From Sclerodactyla briareus (Eukaryota > Echinodermata > Holothuroidea > Dendrochirotida > Sclerodactylidae): a DNA stretch of 64,000 bases. Where the stretch lies: the NCBI GenBank assembly GCA_026419785.1, contig JAODTK010004832.1, positions 248,001-312,000 on the forward strand, given 5' to 3'. The notes beneath the pieces are model-generated. The model saw only the letters and a program-made list of their open reading frames with translations. It searched no databases and was not told the origin of the DNA. A program made the translations under genes and the position numbers. Shown here piece after piece: positions 1 to 11,849 of this stretch (its first letter is position 1; every line of letters begins with the position of its first letter).

Positions 1-507
1 CCCAGCCCTGTCTATCGTATTTTCCAACGTTCTGCTTCTCAAACTCCCTCCTGACTCGCCAACCGCAGTTTGTTCCATCCTCATTCCGTGGGTAATCGAT
101 TGATCCAAAGCTACAATTGCAAGATCAGCTAATTCAATTGTTAAATTACGTTCTGAGGAAATATGAATTTTTCTTCGTCATTCACTTTTATAAAAAACGA
201 TCTGCTTGGGAGTCAACATAACTCTCACTCTTGGCAGGCCACAGGCTGGATTGCCACTATGGGGGGCAGAGTGTAGCTGCACAACTGAGACGCCCAGCGA
301 ACACAACTGTGAGGGCAGCCCTATAAGGCCCCGCAGACTGGTCTTACCATGGACATGAGGTAACGCCGGTCACCCTCACCAATTCTGAATGGAGTGCTAG
401 AGAGATGGGGAAGTGTGAGCGATTTTTGGCAGAGTGGATGTGTGATCAGGCTACTGCCATGAAAGAAAAAGGTTTTGAGCCATCTTTTATTTTGACCTCT
501 TTTTCAG
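1..507. other. Intron upstream of first recognisable exon
   Basis: I see no exon here. The stretch ends in a pyrimidine tract and AG at 506-507 that serves as the acceptor of the first PDZ exon. The preceding PDZ strand (carboxylate-binding GLG loop) must be encoded further upstream, outside the window. Confidence 0.5.
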
Positions 508-601
508 GGTGGCATTGATACCAGTGTTAAGCTTGGTGGTATCTATGTGAAGACACTAGTGTCAGGTGGATCAGCAGAGCAGGACGGGCTGATCAAACCA
601 G
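508..601 (+). CDS. PTPN13: PTPN13-like exon: PDZ2-type domain, first half
   Basis: This internal exon encodes the middle of a PDZ domain, a module that binds the C-terminal tails of partner proteins. It reads GGIDTSVKLGGIYVKTLV, then GGSAEQDGLIKPG. From memory of the family, this pattern (GG-N/D-TSV, GGIYVK, AE-DG-I-GD) is most like PDZ2 of the phosphatase PTPN13, which acts under the plasma membrane on receptor and junction partners. The exon opens after TTTTTCAG (AG 506-507) and closes at a donor GTATGG at 602. The final glycine codon is split and completed by the next exon, so both boundaries are consistent. No frameshift is needed. The GLGI/GLGF carboxylate-binding loop lies before this exon and outside the window. 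Other multi-PDZ proteins could share this pattern, but the phosphatase exons downstream on the same strand favour PTPN13. Confidence 0.85.
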
Positions 602-924
602 GTATGGCAAACATTCAACAGCAATCTGTTGCAATTAACAATTTGCCTCTGTGATACATTTTGCTCTCAATATCTCAATCTTTGAACATGAAAACTGACA
701 GGAAATAAAGAAAACTTCGAAACATTCATTCATTTTACATTCAAATATCCCAAACAAATAATCAAGGTGCCTGTCAATAGGCAGCCCAGAGGTGTTTTGA
801 CCTCTTAGAAAGGCTGATAGTTTCCTTAGCATATATAGCTGATAGAATCTAATATGATCGAATCAAATTGACTCTCATGCTGATTGTTTTCAAGGGTGAT
901 GGTGTGAATTTGTTATCATTCTAG
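602..924 (+). other. Short intron inside PDZ2-type domain
   Basis: This 323 bp GT...AG intron is bounded by a donor at 602 and the acceptor CTAG at 921-924. It is AT-rich and I see no other feature in it. Confidence 0.75.
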
Positions 925-1159
925 GTGACAAGGTACTGCAGGTAGATAAGTACCCCTTGACTAACGTGACCCACAGGCAGGCAGTAGAGATACTCAGGAA
1001 GGTCCCAGAGGTGTCAATCTTCACATGGAGCGTGGCCATCCCCCTGTGAGGACCCTTCCCTCATCACCGGTAAAGGAAGATCTGATTGATGAAGGGACAT
1101 CAGTTGATGGTGAATACCTGCAGTCATTGGTGGAGGAATCCCATCCAGTTCTGAGAAAG
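925..1159 (+). CDS. PTPN13: PTPN13-like exon: PDZ2-type domain, second half plus linker
   Basis: The exon begins by completing a split glycine codon and reads GDKVLQVDKYPLTNVTHRQA, then VEILRKVPEVSIFT. This is the classic GD-x-hydrophobic-LxV / THxxAVxxLR second half of a PDZ domain, including helix B, which lines the peptide groove. A stop in that frame at 1048-1050 is bypassed by a one-base shift around 1015-1030. The shifted frame gives ERGHPPVRTLPSSPVKEDL and then acidic linker up to the donor AAAG/GTAAAT at 1159/1160. The shift lies in the last PDZ strand, where a T-L-E-R-G sequence is expected, so a missing base is the simplest explanation. CAG/GTAGAT at 939-946 sits where the PDZ4- and PDZ5-type domains carry an intron; here it is read through. 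Confidence 0.85.
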
Positions 1160-1231
1160 GTAAATAGATAGACAATCAGACTAGATTATGAATCTGCTTG
1201 AATCTCTTTATAGTCCTGAACAACAATTAGT

Positions 1232-1530
1232 ATTATTATTATTTTTTAATTTTATGGTGTACTTGCTGAGCAGAGGATCGAACCTATTCAAGGCCCAGCA
1301 AGGATTGCAGCCCTGGATACTGCATCTATTGTCAGCTGCAAATCCCTCACCAGGTGCATGGAATAAGGCAATGCCTCTTTGGTGGTATCTTATTGTGGTG
1401 GTGGGGTAATCACACGCAGACGGCAACTTGCGCATTGCCTACCCCTCGTTTGTCCCTGCTCCAATCCCTTGTGCTGAGCGTCCATCAAGAAGGCAACAGG
1501 TACCAATTTTTTAAAACGTCTTCGGTCTGT
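1232..1530 (-). repeat. tRNA-derived SINE, family A, minus orientation
   Basis: Read on the minus strand, this matches the copy at 49018-49365. It has the GGATTGGAGCAGG body, the GCCTTATTCCATGCACC segment, the CTGACAATAGATGCAGTATCC segment and a 3' end with TTCGATCCTCTGCTC followed by an A/T-rich tail. It lies just after the donor of the second PDZ exon, so it is intronic. Confidence 0.7.
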
Positions 1531-1611
1531 TCTGGTGTCAAACACTCAGAGAAAATTAGAAGGAAAGTTCTGGTATACATGACTGTTGTTAGTTAGTTCA
1601 TACAAGGGAGA

Positions 1612-2416
1612 TATATATATGGTGCAATATTCTAATATCATGTAAATCACACATGCAAAATAGTAGGTAAAATATTCTGACACCACGCAAATCATACAAG
1701 CAAGATAGGTGGTGAAATATTCTAATACCATGCAAATCATACAAGCAAAATAGTAGGTAAAATATTCTAACACTGTGCAAATGATACAAACAAGATAGAT
1801 GGTGAAATATTCTAATACCATGCAAATCATACAAAGAAGATATATGGTGCAATATTCTAATATCATGTAAATCACACATGCAAAATAGTAGGTAAAATAT
1901 TCTAACACTGTGCAAATGATACAAACAAGATAGATGGTGAAATATTCTAATACCATGCAAATCATACAAGCAAAATAGTAGGTAAAATATTCTAATACCA
2001 TGCAAATCATACAAGCAAGAAAGATGGTGAAATATTCTAATACCACGAAAATCATACAAACAAGATAGATGGTGAAATATTCTAATACCATGCTAATCAT
2101 ACAAGGAAAATAGAAAGGGAAATATTCTAACACTTTGAAATAATACAAGCAAGAAAGATGGTGAAATATTCTAATACCATGAAAATCATACAAACAAGAT
2201 AGATGGTGAAATATTCTAATACCATGCTAATCATACAAGGAAAATAGAAAGGGAAATATTCTAACACTTGGAAATCATACAAGCAAGAAAGATGGTGAAA
2301 TATTCTAATACCATGCAAATCATACAAGCAAAATACAGTAGTAGGTAAAATATTCTAACACCTGGAAATCATACAAGCATTATTGATTGTGAAATATTCT
2401 AATACCATGCAAATCA
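1612..2416 (+). repeat. Minisatellite, about 45 bp unit, about 18 copies
   Basis: The core is AATATTCTAATACCATGCAA followed by ATCATACAAGCAAGATAG and a variable GGTGA or GGTAA joint. Two sub-variants (TAATACCATGC and TAACACTGTGC) alternate in part of the array, giving local 90 bp dimers. The long minus-strand open frames here (215 and 153 codons) are artefacts of a 45 bp period divisible by three. Confidence 0.95.
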
Positions 2417-2444
2417 TTAACATGATGATTGTGGTGCTCGCTCC

Positions 2445-2620
2445 TTTTCCAGAAGGCAGATTAGCTTCAATCAGCAGAGCTCTGATCTGAGATCAATAGA
2501 TTACGTGGAGTTTGAAATCCCAGCTTGAAAGCTGAGTGGCTCTCATGCTACCCACTTGCAAACGTGTGTACCTGTGAGGTAATGGAAGAGGGCGCTGCTT
2601 GGCTGGCTTCACGGGTGTTG
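2445..2620 (+). repeat. tRNA-like SINE head, family B
   Basis: The stretch contains a degenerate A box (TAGCTTCAATCAGCAGAGC) and, about 40 bases later, a degenerate B box (GAGTTTGAAATCCC). The arrangement resembles the better preserved copy at 56450. It is too diverged and too poorly folded to be a working tRNA gene. Confidence 0.45.
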
Positions 2621-3459
2621 CCTGGAGAATTCTAGACGTAGAGTCATTGAGGAAGGTGCGTTTCTGACAGAAGACTATGAATCCAAATTTAGATTCTAGG
2701 TTGTTCTCTTCTCTTTGCTACCCATACGGAGCAACAAGGCATACAATAGCAGCAGTATGACCTTTCCATGATTCAGATTCTCTGGTCACTTGACAATCAG
2801 ACCCATCTAGGCATTCATATTAGACATTGTCTCATGGCAGTCCTTACCTGTAGTGCCCTCTCACAGCAGAATGAGAACTCTACAAACATGACTTAACACT
2901 ACCTCACTACCTTAAGGCCTCCAGGAGATTCATGCATTGACCACACGACTTCACACGTAGCTTGAGTCTCCGCGTACTAGGATTTTCACAGAGGCTAGGG
3001 TGACTCCATCAAATGCTCTATCCTAAGAAATGGAGAAGATATACTTGAATAAATTTGAAAGTTGATTATCCTCATGACGTGTGATGTCATAGATTATGAA
3101 ACTGTGTTCTAGAGCAAACACTCTTCCCTGCATGCTGTGACCATAGAAGAGGAATTATAACTAGGTCAAATTTATGTGGTGACTCTTACAATACCAGGAC
3201 CAAATTAGATAGTGCAGCGCTTCGGTCAATCAGGAGCTTTTGGCATCTCGGACTGGACTGATGTGGTTGCTCGTCCTCGCATCAGTTATCAGCACAGTGT
3301 AGTACGCTGGAACCCATACATTCCTTGCATACAACAGCACTGGTTTCAGTACGGCGTTAGCACACGGGGTGGGCATCTCCATACATCGATAGTTGCAGTT
3401 CAATTATCAGTTATAATTGGAACAATATAAATATAAATACGGCTATTTTCTGTTTGCAG
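2621..3459 (+). other. Intron, no recognised feature
   Basis: I see no exon or repeat that I can name. The segment ends in the acceptor TTTTCTGTTTGCAG for the long linker exon. Confidence 0.5.
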
Positions 3460-4942
3460 TCACTGCAGGGAGAGAGGATGTTTCTAGAGATATTACTTCT
3501 CTGGAGGAGGGTGCCAAGCCTACCTCACCAGCTCTAGAAGATGGAGAAATGAAGATCACCAGCGATGATGTTGAAATCCTGCCTCCCCCAGCAGACCCTT
3601 CATTGACTGCCAGCCAAGGACCGAGGGGGAGTTACCACCCAAAAACCATGGAAGAAGATGACTCAGGAAATATTTGTAGAACCTGATCGTGGTATTCCAG
3701 TTGTTGGAGATCGTGCCAAGGAGAGACAGTAGAGGACTAGAGTATGAGCCACCAACAATTAACGAAGATTAAAAGAGCTGCATCCTCCAGAAACCATGCT
3801 GAAAGATGATCCTGAGGATGTGAAAGAATCTGATCAAGGTTATTTGAGTGACAGAAGTTTGTTGTAACGCAAAGAATGATTCTGTCTAAAGATCAGACAG
3901 CAATGAGCAAACAAGGGAATCAGCAAAGGCCACAGGCATTACAGATTAAGTCTACCAGGAATCCCTGCAGAACAGACTCTGACGATATGAAATAGTCTCT
4001 TCAAGCTAATTCAGATCTAGTCAAGAATGATACAAGAAACAGACTGGAAAATGAGCCACTGAAAGTTCAGCAAAGCCATCAAGATTTAGAAGAGGTTCAC
4101 AGTGTAGAAACTAGAGCAGTAAATCACTCGGAAAATGTGATTTCAGATGGAGATTGTGGGAGAAGGACACTGGAAAACAAAGAGTGGATTTTGAGCCACC
4201 ACGAATTCAGCGGAGCCACCGAGGATTCCATGAGCCTTCAGCTAACGATGACTCTTCTTCTGAAGAATCTGATGGTTTCCCTGATGGCAAGGATGATGAT
4301 GATGATTACTTCTCTGGCATTGCCTCCCCAGCTCTCAGCACCAGAGAGGCAGACTCACTTACCCCAACCTCATATCTCGTTTCCCCCCCCACCAGGGGGC
4401 TTCTGCACCCCAGGGGTCAAGTAAAGCACCTCCATCACCCCAGCTCCATCGTAAGAGCATCGATGATGATGACCGCTATTCTTCTGCTGTATCCGAGACA
4501 AACAACCACTAACGTCTAACCTCCTTTCCCTCCTCCATCTTCCACCATGAGGATGATCGTCAGAACAAATCAGGGCTGGGGTATCTGAGTGCCAGTGGGG
4601 CTGACAGTCAGGAGAGCGATACAGAGTACAGCTCATTCGGGAGAGGTAATGGCCACAAGGCACTCGAAATAGAGCCATCAATTCTTCCAGTGATGGAGGA
4701 GGAGTTAACTGATGATAAGGTTCTCGAGGGTCTTGAGACGATTGAAAGTGGGATGTGGGAGATAAACAGACACAAAGCAGAAGCTTGGAAGCGAAGTGGG
4801 TGGAATGGATGGTAAGGGGATTTCCCTTCAGGAAGCTGGCAAAGAGGAGACGGCAGAGAGTTTTGTGATTGGAAGAAGAATCGGGGGATGATGATGATGA
4901 ACCATCTACAAAAGATACCAAGACTCCCATATGTCACCCCTG
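3460..4942 (+). CDS. PTPN13: PTPN13-like long acidic linker exon
   Basis: This exon of about 1.48 kb runs from an acceptor CTGTTTGCAG (AG 3458-3459) to a donor CACCCCTG/GTAAGT at 4943. It encodes a low-complexity, disordered, acidic linker of about 490 residues. Open stretches change frame repeatedly: DVSRDITSLEEGAKPTSPA near 3471, ETMLKDDPEDVKESDQGYLS near 3790, NDDSSSEESDGFPDGKDDDD near 4235, KSIDDDDRYSSAVSE near 4453, ESDTEYSSFGRGNGHKA near 4614 and EESGDDDDEPSTKDTKT near 4875. The composition (D, E, S, P) is uniform across the shifts and the stops occur only at the switch points, which fits single-base indels in one long exon. There is no folded domain. Its place between PDZ2- and PDZ3-type domains suggests a flexible spacer, possibly phosphorylated on its many acidic-flanked serines (CK2-like context; inference). 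Confidence 0.75.
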
Positions 4943-5159
4943 GTAAGTAATGCACTGGAATTTCGAGTAATTGAAATAAGAGTGTATGCCAAATTTCTAT
5001 GTTGGAGAATATGAAGTGTTTGCTTCTGCTATGTTGTTGTTGACTGTCATAAAACCTACTCGTGCATGCCGTCACGTGGTATGTAACATTTACTCTGGTG
5101 ATGTGGTGGCTTGTGTTGCTAAGGACTTTGCCTTGAAGATTTGTCTCTTAGAACTTCTG

Positions 5160-8100
5160 AGGTGGACTAGGTCCAGGTTCGCCGCCTGAACCCTGGGTGG
5201 TGGAATGAGGAAGTAGATAAGGCAATCAGGGAAAAGTAAGCTAGGAAGGCATGTAAAGCAGGCGGTAGTAAAGAACAGTATTTGGAGGCCAAGCATATTG
5301 CCTAAGGGTCGAACGGTTTTATCTGCCGCAAGAGAATAAGCTGAAGTAGTAGTTCCCAAATAGCCTCACTAAGTGAGGTGAAGTGTTCAAGATTGCAAAG
5401 CAAATAACTAGGAACAAATCAGGAGGTCGTCGGTGAGGTTTGCATTAGAAATGACATTGATTGATCTAGCTCTTGATATGATAGTTCAGGAAAGAGGCAA
5501 TGGAGGATTTATGATAGTCAGTTACTGCATGAGTAGTTCCAGTGGATCAGGCTAGTCCTTCCTCCTGCTGATCCCCAGTTGAGGGGACAGCAGTTAAGAT
5601 AGAGAGTGGTTGGGTAAAACTGTCTCTTGAGTACCCAAATGTGGGTAGCTGCTGGTCCATCAGAGTTTGGTAACAGAGATGTTGAGCCTCTGGCGAGGCT
5701 GGGATTGACTGTATAACTATTTATTCATTCGGTGTGAGTCAAGGTGTAGTACCCCCACGACTGGGGCACTCACTATAATTGTGAACTGCTATAGGCGGGC
5801 AAGGCGATGAACTCTAAAAGGGTAATTACAGAGGGATCAACTGCTGGAGCATGGTATGAAGATTATGGATAGAGTAATGTGAAACATTAGAGAGATAGGT
5901 CCATATTGGACCACATTCAGTTTGGTTTCATGCCAGGCGGGTAGCGATTGATGCCTATTTTCCTGATGAGGCAGTTGCAGGATAAAGTATTTGGCAGAAC
6001 AATAAGTTGTATTTCCTTCATTTAATTGACTTGGAGAAAGCTTTTGACGAGTTCCAACGGGAGGTAATTTGGTGGGCACTGTGTCAGATTAGGGGTGGAA
6101 GAATGGCTGGTTTCATTTGTGCAGTCAATTCTGTGAATGTAACATCAGTTTGTGTCAGAGTTGACAGCTTCTTTTAGTGAATGTGAAGGTGGATGCACCA
6201 AGGTTTCGTTGCTGAGCCCCTTGCTGTTCATTATGGCTTTCAAAGCTTTGTCTAGTGAGTTCAGAACGGGTTGCCCTTGGGAATTACTGTACTTCAGATG
6301 ATTTGTTTTGATTGCTGAAAGTATGGAGTTGGTCGAGAAATTTAAGACTTGGAAGGATGGCATTGAGTGTAGGGGCCTTAAGTTTTTTGGAAGAAGACCA
6401 AGTTATGGTCCGTAGTTGTGACAGGTCTCTGCTATCAGCTCCGGAAATTGGCCCTGCTCCGGTTTGTAGAAAGAATTGGTATAATTTATTTTATTGCAGT
6501 TCCTGCAGACACGACTGGGTTCATCCAAGACGGTGCAGCTTGTGTCAGAGGTAGTTTGAGTTCTGTTTTAGATTTTACATGTAAATTGTAGAGGGGAAGT
6601 TATTATTAGAGTTTCTTCTGAGCAGGCCAGATTTGGGTTTATTTGGTGGCAATCCCTGGAGTTAGTGGAAAAGTTCTGTTTTAAGAGAGGCGATATGATT
6701 AAGTGCAGGGGTGGAGGTGCGGGGGGAAAGTTCCGTGACTAGGATTAGGAGTGTGTGGAAAAGTTCAGAGAACTGGTGCCACTGCTCACTTAATTGTGTT
6801 AGAAGTGTAGTACTCTATGGTAGTGAGACTTGGCAGTTGAAGGAAGAAGATTTGATTAGACTTGAGAAAATGATGAGGATGGTCAGATTGATTTGTGGAG
6901 TGACTTTATAGAATAGAAAATCTTCGACAATTAGCGAAGAGATGCTGGGTCTGGTAAAATTTAGAATGTACGAAGTCGCAGACTTAGATGGTTTGGTCAT
7001 GTTGAAAGGATGGAGGATGCTAACTGGGTTAGAGGTCTAGAGAGATCATGGTTACTGGTAGTGTACGGTAGTGTTCAAACGATTATGCAAAGATCGGATG
7101 TTACCGATTACGATTATTTTTTGTCAATAATCGGTCCGATTCCGATATTTTCCTTTTTTGTATACTGATATTAATCCGCACATTAACACGTTCATCTGTC
7201 AGTGCATTGAAAGGCAACTTCCTGACGTTAAAATCCCATCATAGACCTACAGTGGTAGTCATAATTCAGCTTTAGTTTCAAGTCAATACCGGATCAGATC
7301 CATCTTTTTATTGCAGGATATGTTTGGTTACCGGGGAAGGAAACAAATAATATACGCCAGCTTCTAAATGGGATTCGGAAGCTCGATGCTCTTGGGAATA
7401 TCATTTAAAGTCGAGCCGCGCGGCCAGTTGCACGAGAAGCCTGAAAATACTTTCCGTGCAATACAACACCGTACACAAAGCAGTGTGTATGTGTGTACAC
7501 AAGTGTATGCGGTAAATCAACGGCGAATCATCTCTTCTCTCCGAACACACTTAACATCTATGGGGTTTTCCCTTGGCCCTTTGGTTAAGACCGAAACACT
7601 CGAGCGGTACGGACGCCGATTCACCAAATGTTTCTGTGGTTCCTGTGACTCGCGTAACCTACGTTACTCATGCCATGAATGAATGGTTTTAATTCACACC
7701 CCAATTCTCACTGGTATCAATGATGATAATTATTAGTTTTCCGTCAATGATTTTAGCACATTCATTTCAAATCAAATTCCAGGCCGTGTCTTGCTTCGTA
7801 TCCATGGCAAATCGAGACAATGGTTATGTGGTAGCACCTGCCATTTCGTAGTTTGAGTGTGTCTCATGTCATTGTGCAGTGTATAGCGCGATGCACAGCA
7901 TATAACCTAGTTATGGTTACGCTGAATGACGATCGTTTTTTGTGAGTTTTATTTATATCGGTGAGGGGGGGTGGGATCCCAACGCTTGTGAAAATTGAGA
8001 TACACTTTGCTTCAACCGTTGTGATATTTTGAGTGTGTGTCACGTACTTAGTGTTCCAATTTGAGAGTCGGAAACTGTTTAAATTTCTGCTGCCCATTTG

Positions 8101-8395
8101 TTTATGGGTAACGGTATCGCAATAAAATCGTGATCGGAACTAGATGATTAATTTACCGTTCCGATACCGATTCCGATTATGCCATAATCGGCCCGATTCC
8201 GATTCCGATACCGATAATCGTTTGAACACTAGTCGTAGGAGTGGTAGGCCTCACTGGACTTGGGACGAGGTTGTTCTAGTTACCTCGTTTGTCAAGGTAT
8301 AGACCATGCACTAGCCCAGGGAGATTGGAGTGGAAGAGAGTTTGGCATCAGAGGGCTCCCGTCTACCCATGCTACATGGACTTCTGACATAAAAC
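5160..8395 (+). mobile_element. 5'-truncated LINE (RTE-like non-LTR retrotransposon), interrupted
   Basis: Reverse-transcriptase remnants lie on the + strand. They include DHIQFGFMPGG near 5910 (the usual FGFMPGRGT region), LIDLEKAFDEFQREVIWWAL near 6027, GCPWELLY with a frameshifted Y-S-D-D-L active-site box near 6270-6305, and ESMELVEKFKTWKDGIE near 6320. A cysteine-rich knuckle (CRKN...YCSSCRHDWVHPRRC) follows near 6466, then VVLYGSETWQLKEEDLIRLE near 6808. The C-terminal part resumes after the hAT insertion as RSGRPHWTWDEVV near 8236. The endonuclease is missing and there are many stops and frameshifts, so it is dead. It lies in the intron after the acidic linker exon, in the same orientation as the host gene. 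Confidence 0.85.
7069..8231. mobile_element. Non-autonomous hAT-like element, copy 1 (nested in LINE)
   Basis: This 1163 bp element begins TAGTGTTCAAACGATTAT and ends in the inverse, ATAATCGTTTGAACACTA. Inside the ends are repeated CCGATTCCGAT blocks. Eight bases on either side (GTGTACGG and GTCGTAGG) look like a decayed target-site duplication. It splits the LINE between its YGSETW region and GRP-WTWDE region. A homologous copy lies at 53625-54888 in the same orientation. Open frames inside it are not conserved between copies, so it carries no transposase I can recognise. Confidence 0.85.
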
Positions 8396-10059
8396 TTGTT
8401 TATGATGAATGTTAAGTGTTGCTTTGTCGCAGTGTTCTTGTTGTTTAGACTTTGATCTGTATCTACTTGTTGCATTCTTGTGATCTTGATTAAGCTGTGA
8501 TGTTCATTCATAAAGTGGCTAGCGGGGGTAAAATGTGTTGTGGCCCTGTGAAGCTTGAATTTTAGTTTTGAAACGGCTGAACTCCATTTTTCAGATGGAA
8601 CTGTTAGTACCATGTATTCATTGTTGCAGCTCCACAAACCTAGATTATCATCAGTCCTTGAGTGCCCTATTTTCGTTTTCTCTGTGAACACCTAGATAAT
8701 GACCTTTTATGTGTGCTCATCAAGCCATGACTAGTCCTACTCGCCCACTTCCACTGTACTAGTTACCAATCACAAACCTTGACAATATAGACAGCCCTGG
8801 TAACCTACTGTTTAGCTGTCAATAGATCTATTCATCGTACTTATCCTGATATAGCCAAATGGCATGAATTGGGGAGAGTATAGAGTACGATCTGGACTCG
8901 CAATGAAATAAAGATAAGGTCTCAAATGCCACCTTGGGTATCATGCCTCACATTTTAATCCTCACTCCTATCACATCAAATAGATTCCTATAGTGAAAGT
9001 TGGAGATGTGATGTACTGTCATGACCCTCTCAGATGTCAGCTCAATCTAACCAACTTCTTCTGCTCTATGGAATTGGCCATCTCCTTTAGAGACGATCCA
9101 GTGAAACAAATAAATCCTCGGTTGTTTGATGCATGTGATTCAATTTGTTGTTTTTATTCAATAGTAATTGCCTTGATGAAATAATTGTAACTTTAATCAA
9201 CAGTCCCTGTGTCAGGTATGAATGAAAACAGCTATATCTCTACACCCTTGCAAAAATCCCACCAATGTTGACGCTACAAGGCCATTTTTTTCCCTCATAG
9301 TTATCACAAGTCTGTATCAGGGGAAAAAAAAAAATTAAGACAGGCTATTATATCTAACACTTGCAAATCACCCACAATGTTTTGACTACTAGGAAGTTTT
9401 TTTCCATTCATAGTTATCAACAAGTCGTAATCATGGTACAAAATGAAGACAGGCCTATTCTACTAAACACTTGCAAATAACCACAAATGTTGAACCTACA
9501 TTATTTTTTCCATCATAGTTATTGTATAAATAACCTTTTTGGGTCAATTTCAGTCAAATTTTGGCATGGCTAAAAAAGCAGTCGTGTTGAAAGTGGTGAT
9601 AATGTCTACAATGGACTTTACATTCATTCCACAGACACTGTATAATCTATTTTCAGATATTCAACTTACTTACCCCCCCCCCCCCCCTCTCCCCATATTA
9701 GAACATGCCCCCACCCCCCCCACCCCCCCGCGCCCTGAACGATCTGGCAATAACACAAAGAGTCCGGGTAGGCCACCCCATTGTCCCTTCTCATTTTGGC
9801 CAGACGATTTTGTCTACAAAATACCTCTTGGCTTCGAATATGTCAGGAATTTCACCTTTAAGATTTAGTCTTACGACTTCTTAATACATTCTTCACTTGG
9901 ATCAAGTGATTATGTTTTAGGTTTATTGCGTTCAAACCAGCTATGCTGTTGAGCTATTGCGATGCCGCCGTAATCTATCTATCTATCTATCTACTATTTC
10001 CTGTGTGTCCACAATTGAATCTTGGGCTCCCTGCATTGTCTTTTTTGGCTACCAATCGA

Positions 10060-10640
10060 TCAATCTTTGCTTGATGTTGACCAAACTTGGACATCATGGT
10101 CCCATGGACCTCTAGGACATTTCTGACCTTGTGAGGGCAAGTTCAAAGGTCATTAAAGCATCACTACTGGCAATTTTGTTCAAGTTACACATGTATCTTC
10201 TAACGAAACATTAGATGTCTTGAAACCATTCAGAATGTTTCCTTGAGTAGTGCGCCTTTCAGATTGTACACAGATTTTTGATGGTGCCTAATATCCTGCC
10301 ATTGGAGTTAAAACAGAAGATCTGGTGCCAATAAGTATTAGGGCCCCTTAACGGTCATACTTTGATGTGTGTGTAACGAACTTGGAAACTGTTCATCGAC
10401 CCCCTGGACAACTTTGACCTTGTGAATGTCAATTCCACGGTCCATTAGAGAGAGTGGAATAAGGTACGACTTTTTTTAAATCTACAAATGCATTTCTCCT
10501 ATGAGAGATTGGATTGTTCTCAAATTACCTTCTAATGTTTTCTCGAACAGTGACTCTCCATGGCATGTTCACCAAATTCACATGTCATGTTATCTTAGGT
10601 AGTTAAGGTTCATTTTATGGGAAAAGTTGACATCGTTTCC
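10060..10640. repeat. Dispersed intronic repeat rich in AGGTCA/TGACCT
   Basis: The text resembles several other intronic stretches (32480-32900, 47940-48290). It has a phrase like 'gaccaaacttgg' followed by a cats-and-tens block with TGACCTTGTGA and AAAGGTCATTAAA. It has no coding potential. I cannot assign it to a named family. Confidence 0.4.
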
Positions 10641-11823
10641 CATATCCTTTTCATTTCTTCCATAATGCACTCGGAGATTGAAACCTCGCACTCTAGTTGT
10701 TACTGTAGACATCATTGTCGACATAACCTCACCAGAAATGGCCAATTCATGACGGACCGAGTGAGTTCCGCGAGGCAACCCTAGAAGGGCTATTCCATTC
10801 AGTAATCTGCCTTTCCATAGTAAGCATTGAGATATTGGACTTGATCATGACCGGATTAGTTAAGAATGGAAACTTAATGTTTTAATGTAAGATTCGCGAT
10901 CATAGACCCGTGAAATCAAGGTGTTGGAGCAGACTTCGCGCGAATGTTTGAAGCACAGGGGCCTTCTTACGTTGACCGCGATACCCATAATGTAGCCCTA
11001 GGCCTATTACTGCTAGTATGTACAGCATTAATACTATCTATAAATCCGATAAGTAGGTCACAACCCTATGCGCCGCCATGGTATTTGGAGAGAGGTAATT
11101 ATCGTAACATAGCTGGATATGTTTGCACAATCTTTGCATATTCATATAATTGTGTGTCAGAAATCGTTACACTGCAGGACATGAGAGAAACAACTATTTT
11201 TTTTGTTTACATGGACAGATCCTGATTCTGCAGAACTTGGTGCATGTACACATTCCTTGTTAACCAGGTGAATGGGACCAAATTCCCTTGTACATAACGT
11301 TAAAATCTGCGACCTGAAAACATTTGAAATCTCAGATAATGAAACAGGCATGTTATGATGGGTTGATACAAACACATGTCACAAAAGATTGAATTCATGT
11401 TATTTGCAAGGTGTTTCCAGAAAGAGATATCACTTTTCTGATCTAGGCTAAGTGTGGTCCCTGTCAAAATCAAGCACGTTAGACCTAATTACTTAGCCTA
11501 CTGCTGCTACGTTGTGGGAATTAATATAGGCCATTGGACAATTACCATTTTTGTTTGTCTTATTCATTCCACCAATACAATTTTGCCTGAAAAAAACATC
11601 ACTAGGCACAGGAAAATGCGCCGTTGAAGGATTTGCCCCTTCGGCGACGTCACGTAGCTATGGGATGAAGCAGGAATGGTATGGCATGGGGTTGCATTAT
11701 CCCCGGTGGGCAGTACCGCACTGGTTACCTTGTGGAAACTTGTTAGTCAGTAAGTTTGCAATGCACTCCTTGGAGAGAGTCAGTGAACAACTTGGGCCAA
11801 GAGGGAGGCTGTTGAAATTGGTA

Positions 11824-11849
11824 TTAGGGTTGGGGTCAGGGTTAGGGGG
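11824..11849 (+). repeat. Short telomere-like tract
   Basis: TTAGGGTTGGGGTCAGGG followed by TTAGGGGG gives two perfect TTAGGG units and two near misses in 26 bases. It may be an interstitial telomeric remnant or chance G-rich sequence. Confidence 0.35.

Noticed and set aside
1546-2327. Minus-strand open frames of up to 215 codons
   Set aside because: They lie entirely in the 45 bp minisatellite; the period is a multiple of three, so frames stay open by repetition. The peptide is a simple repeat.
7368-7682. 104-codon open frame inside hAT copy 1
   Set aside because: The homologous DNA in copy 2 (53920-54130) does not keep the frame, so it is not conserved coding sequence.
8993-9184. VKVGDVMY phrase resembling a PDZ GD-x-hydrophobic turn
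   Set aside because: It is not preceded or followed by other PDZ elements, has no acceptor, and PDZ3 is fully accounted for at 15337-17160.
9539-9868. 109-codon Pro-rich open frame
   Set aside because: It is created by poly-C tracts at 9673-9730, with no splice sites or similarity to the host gene.
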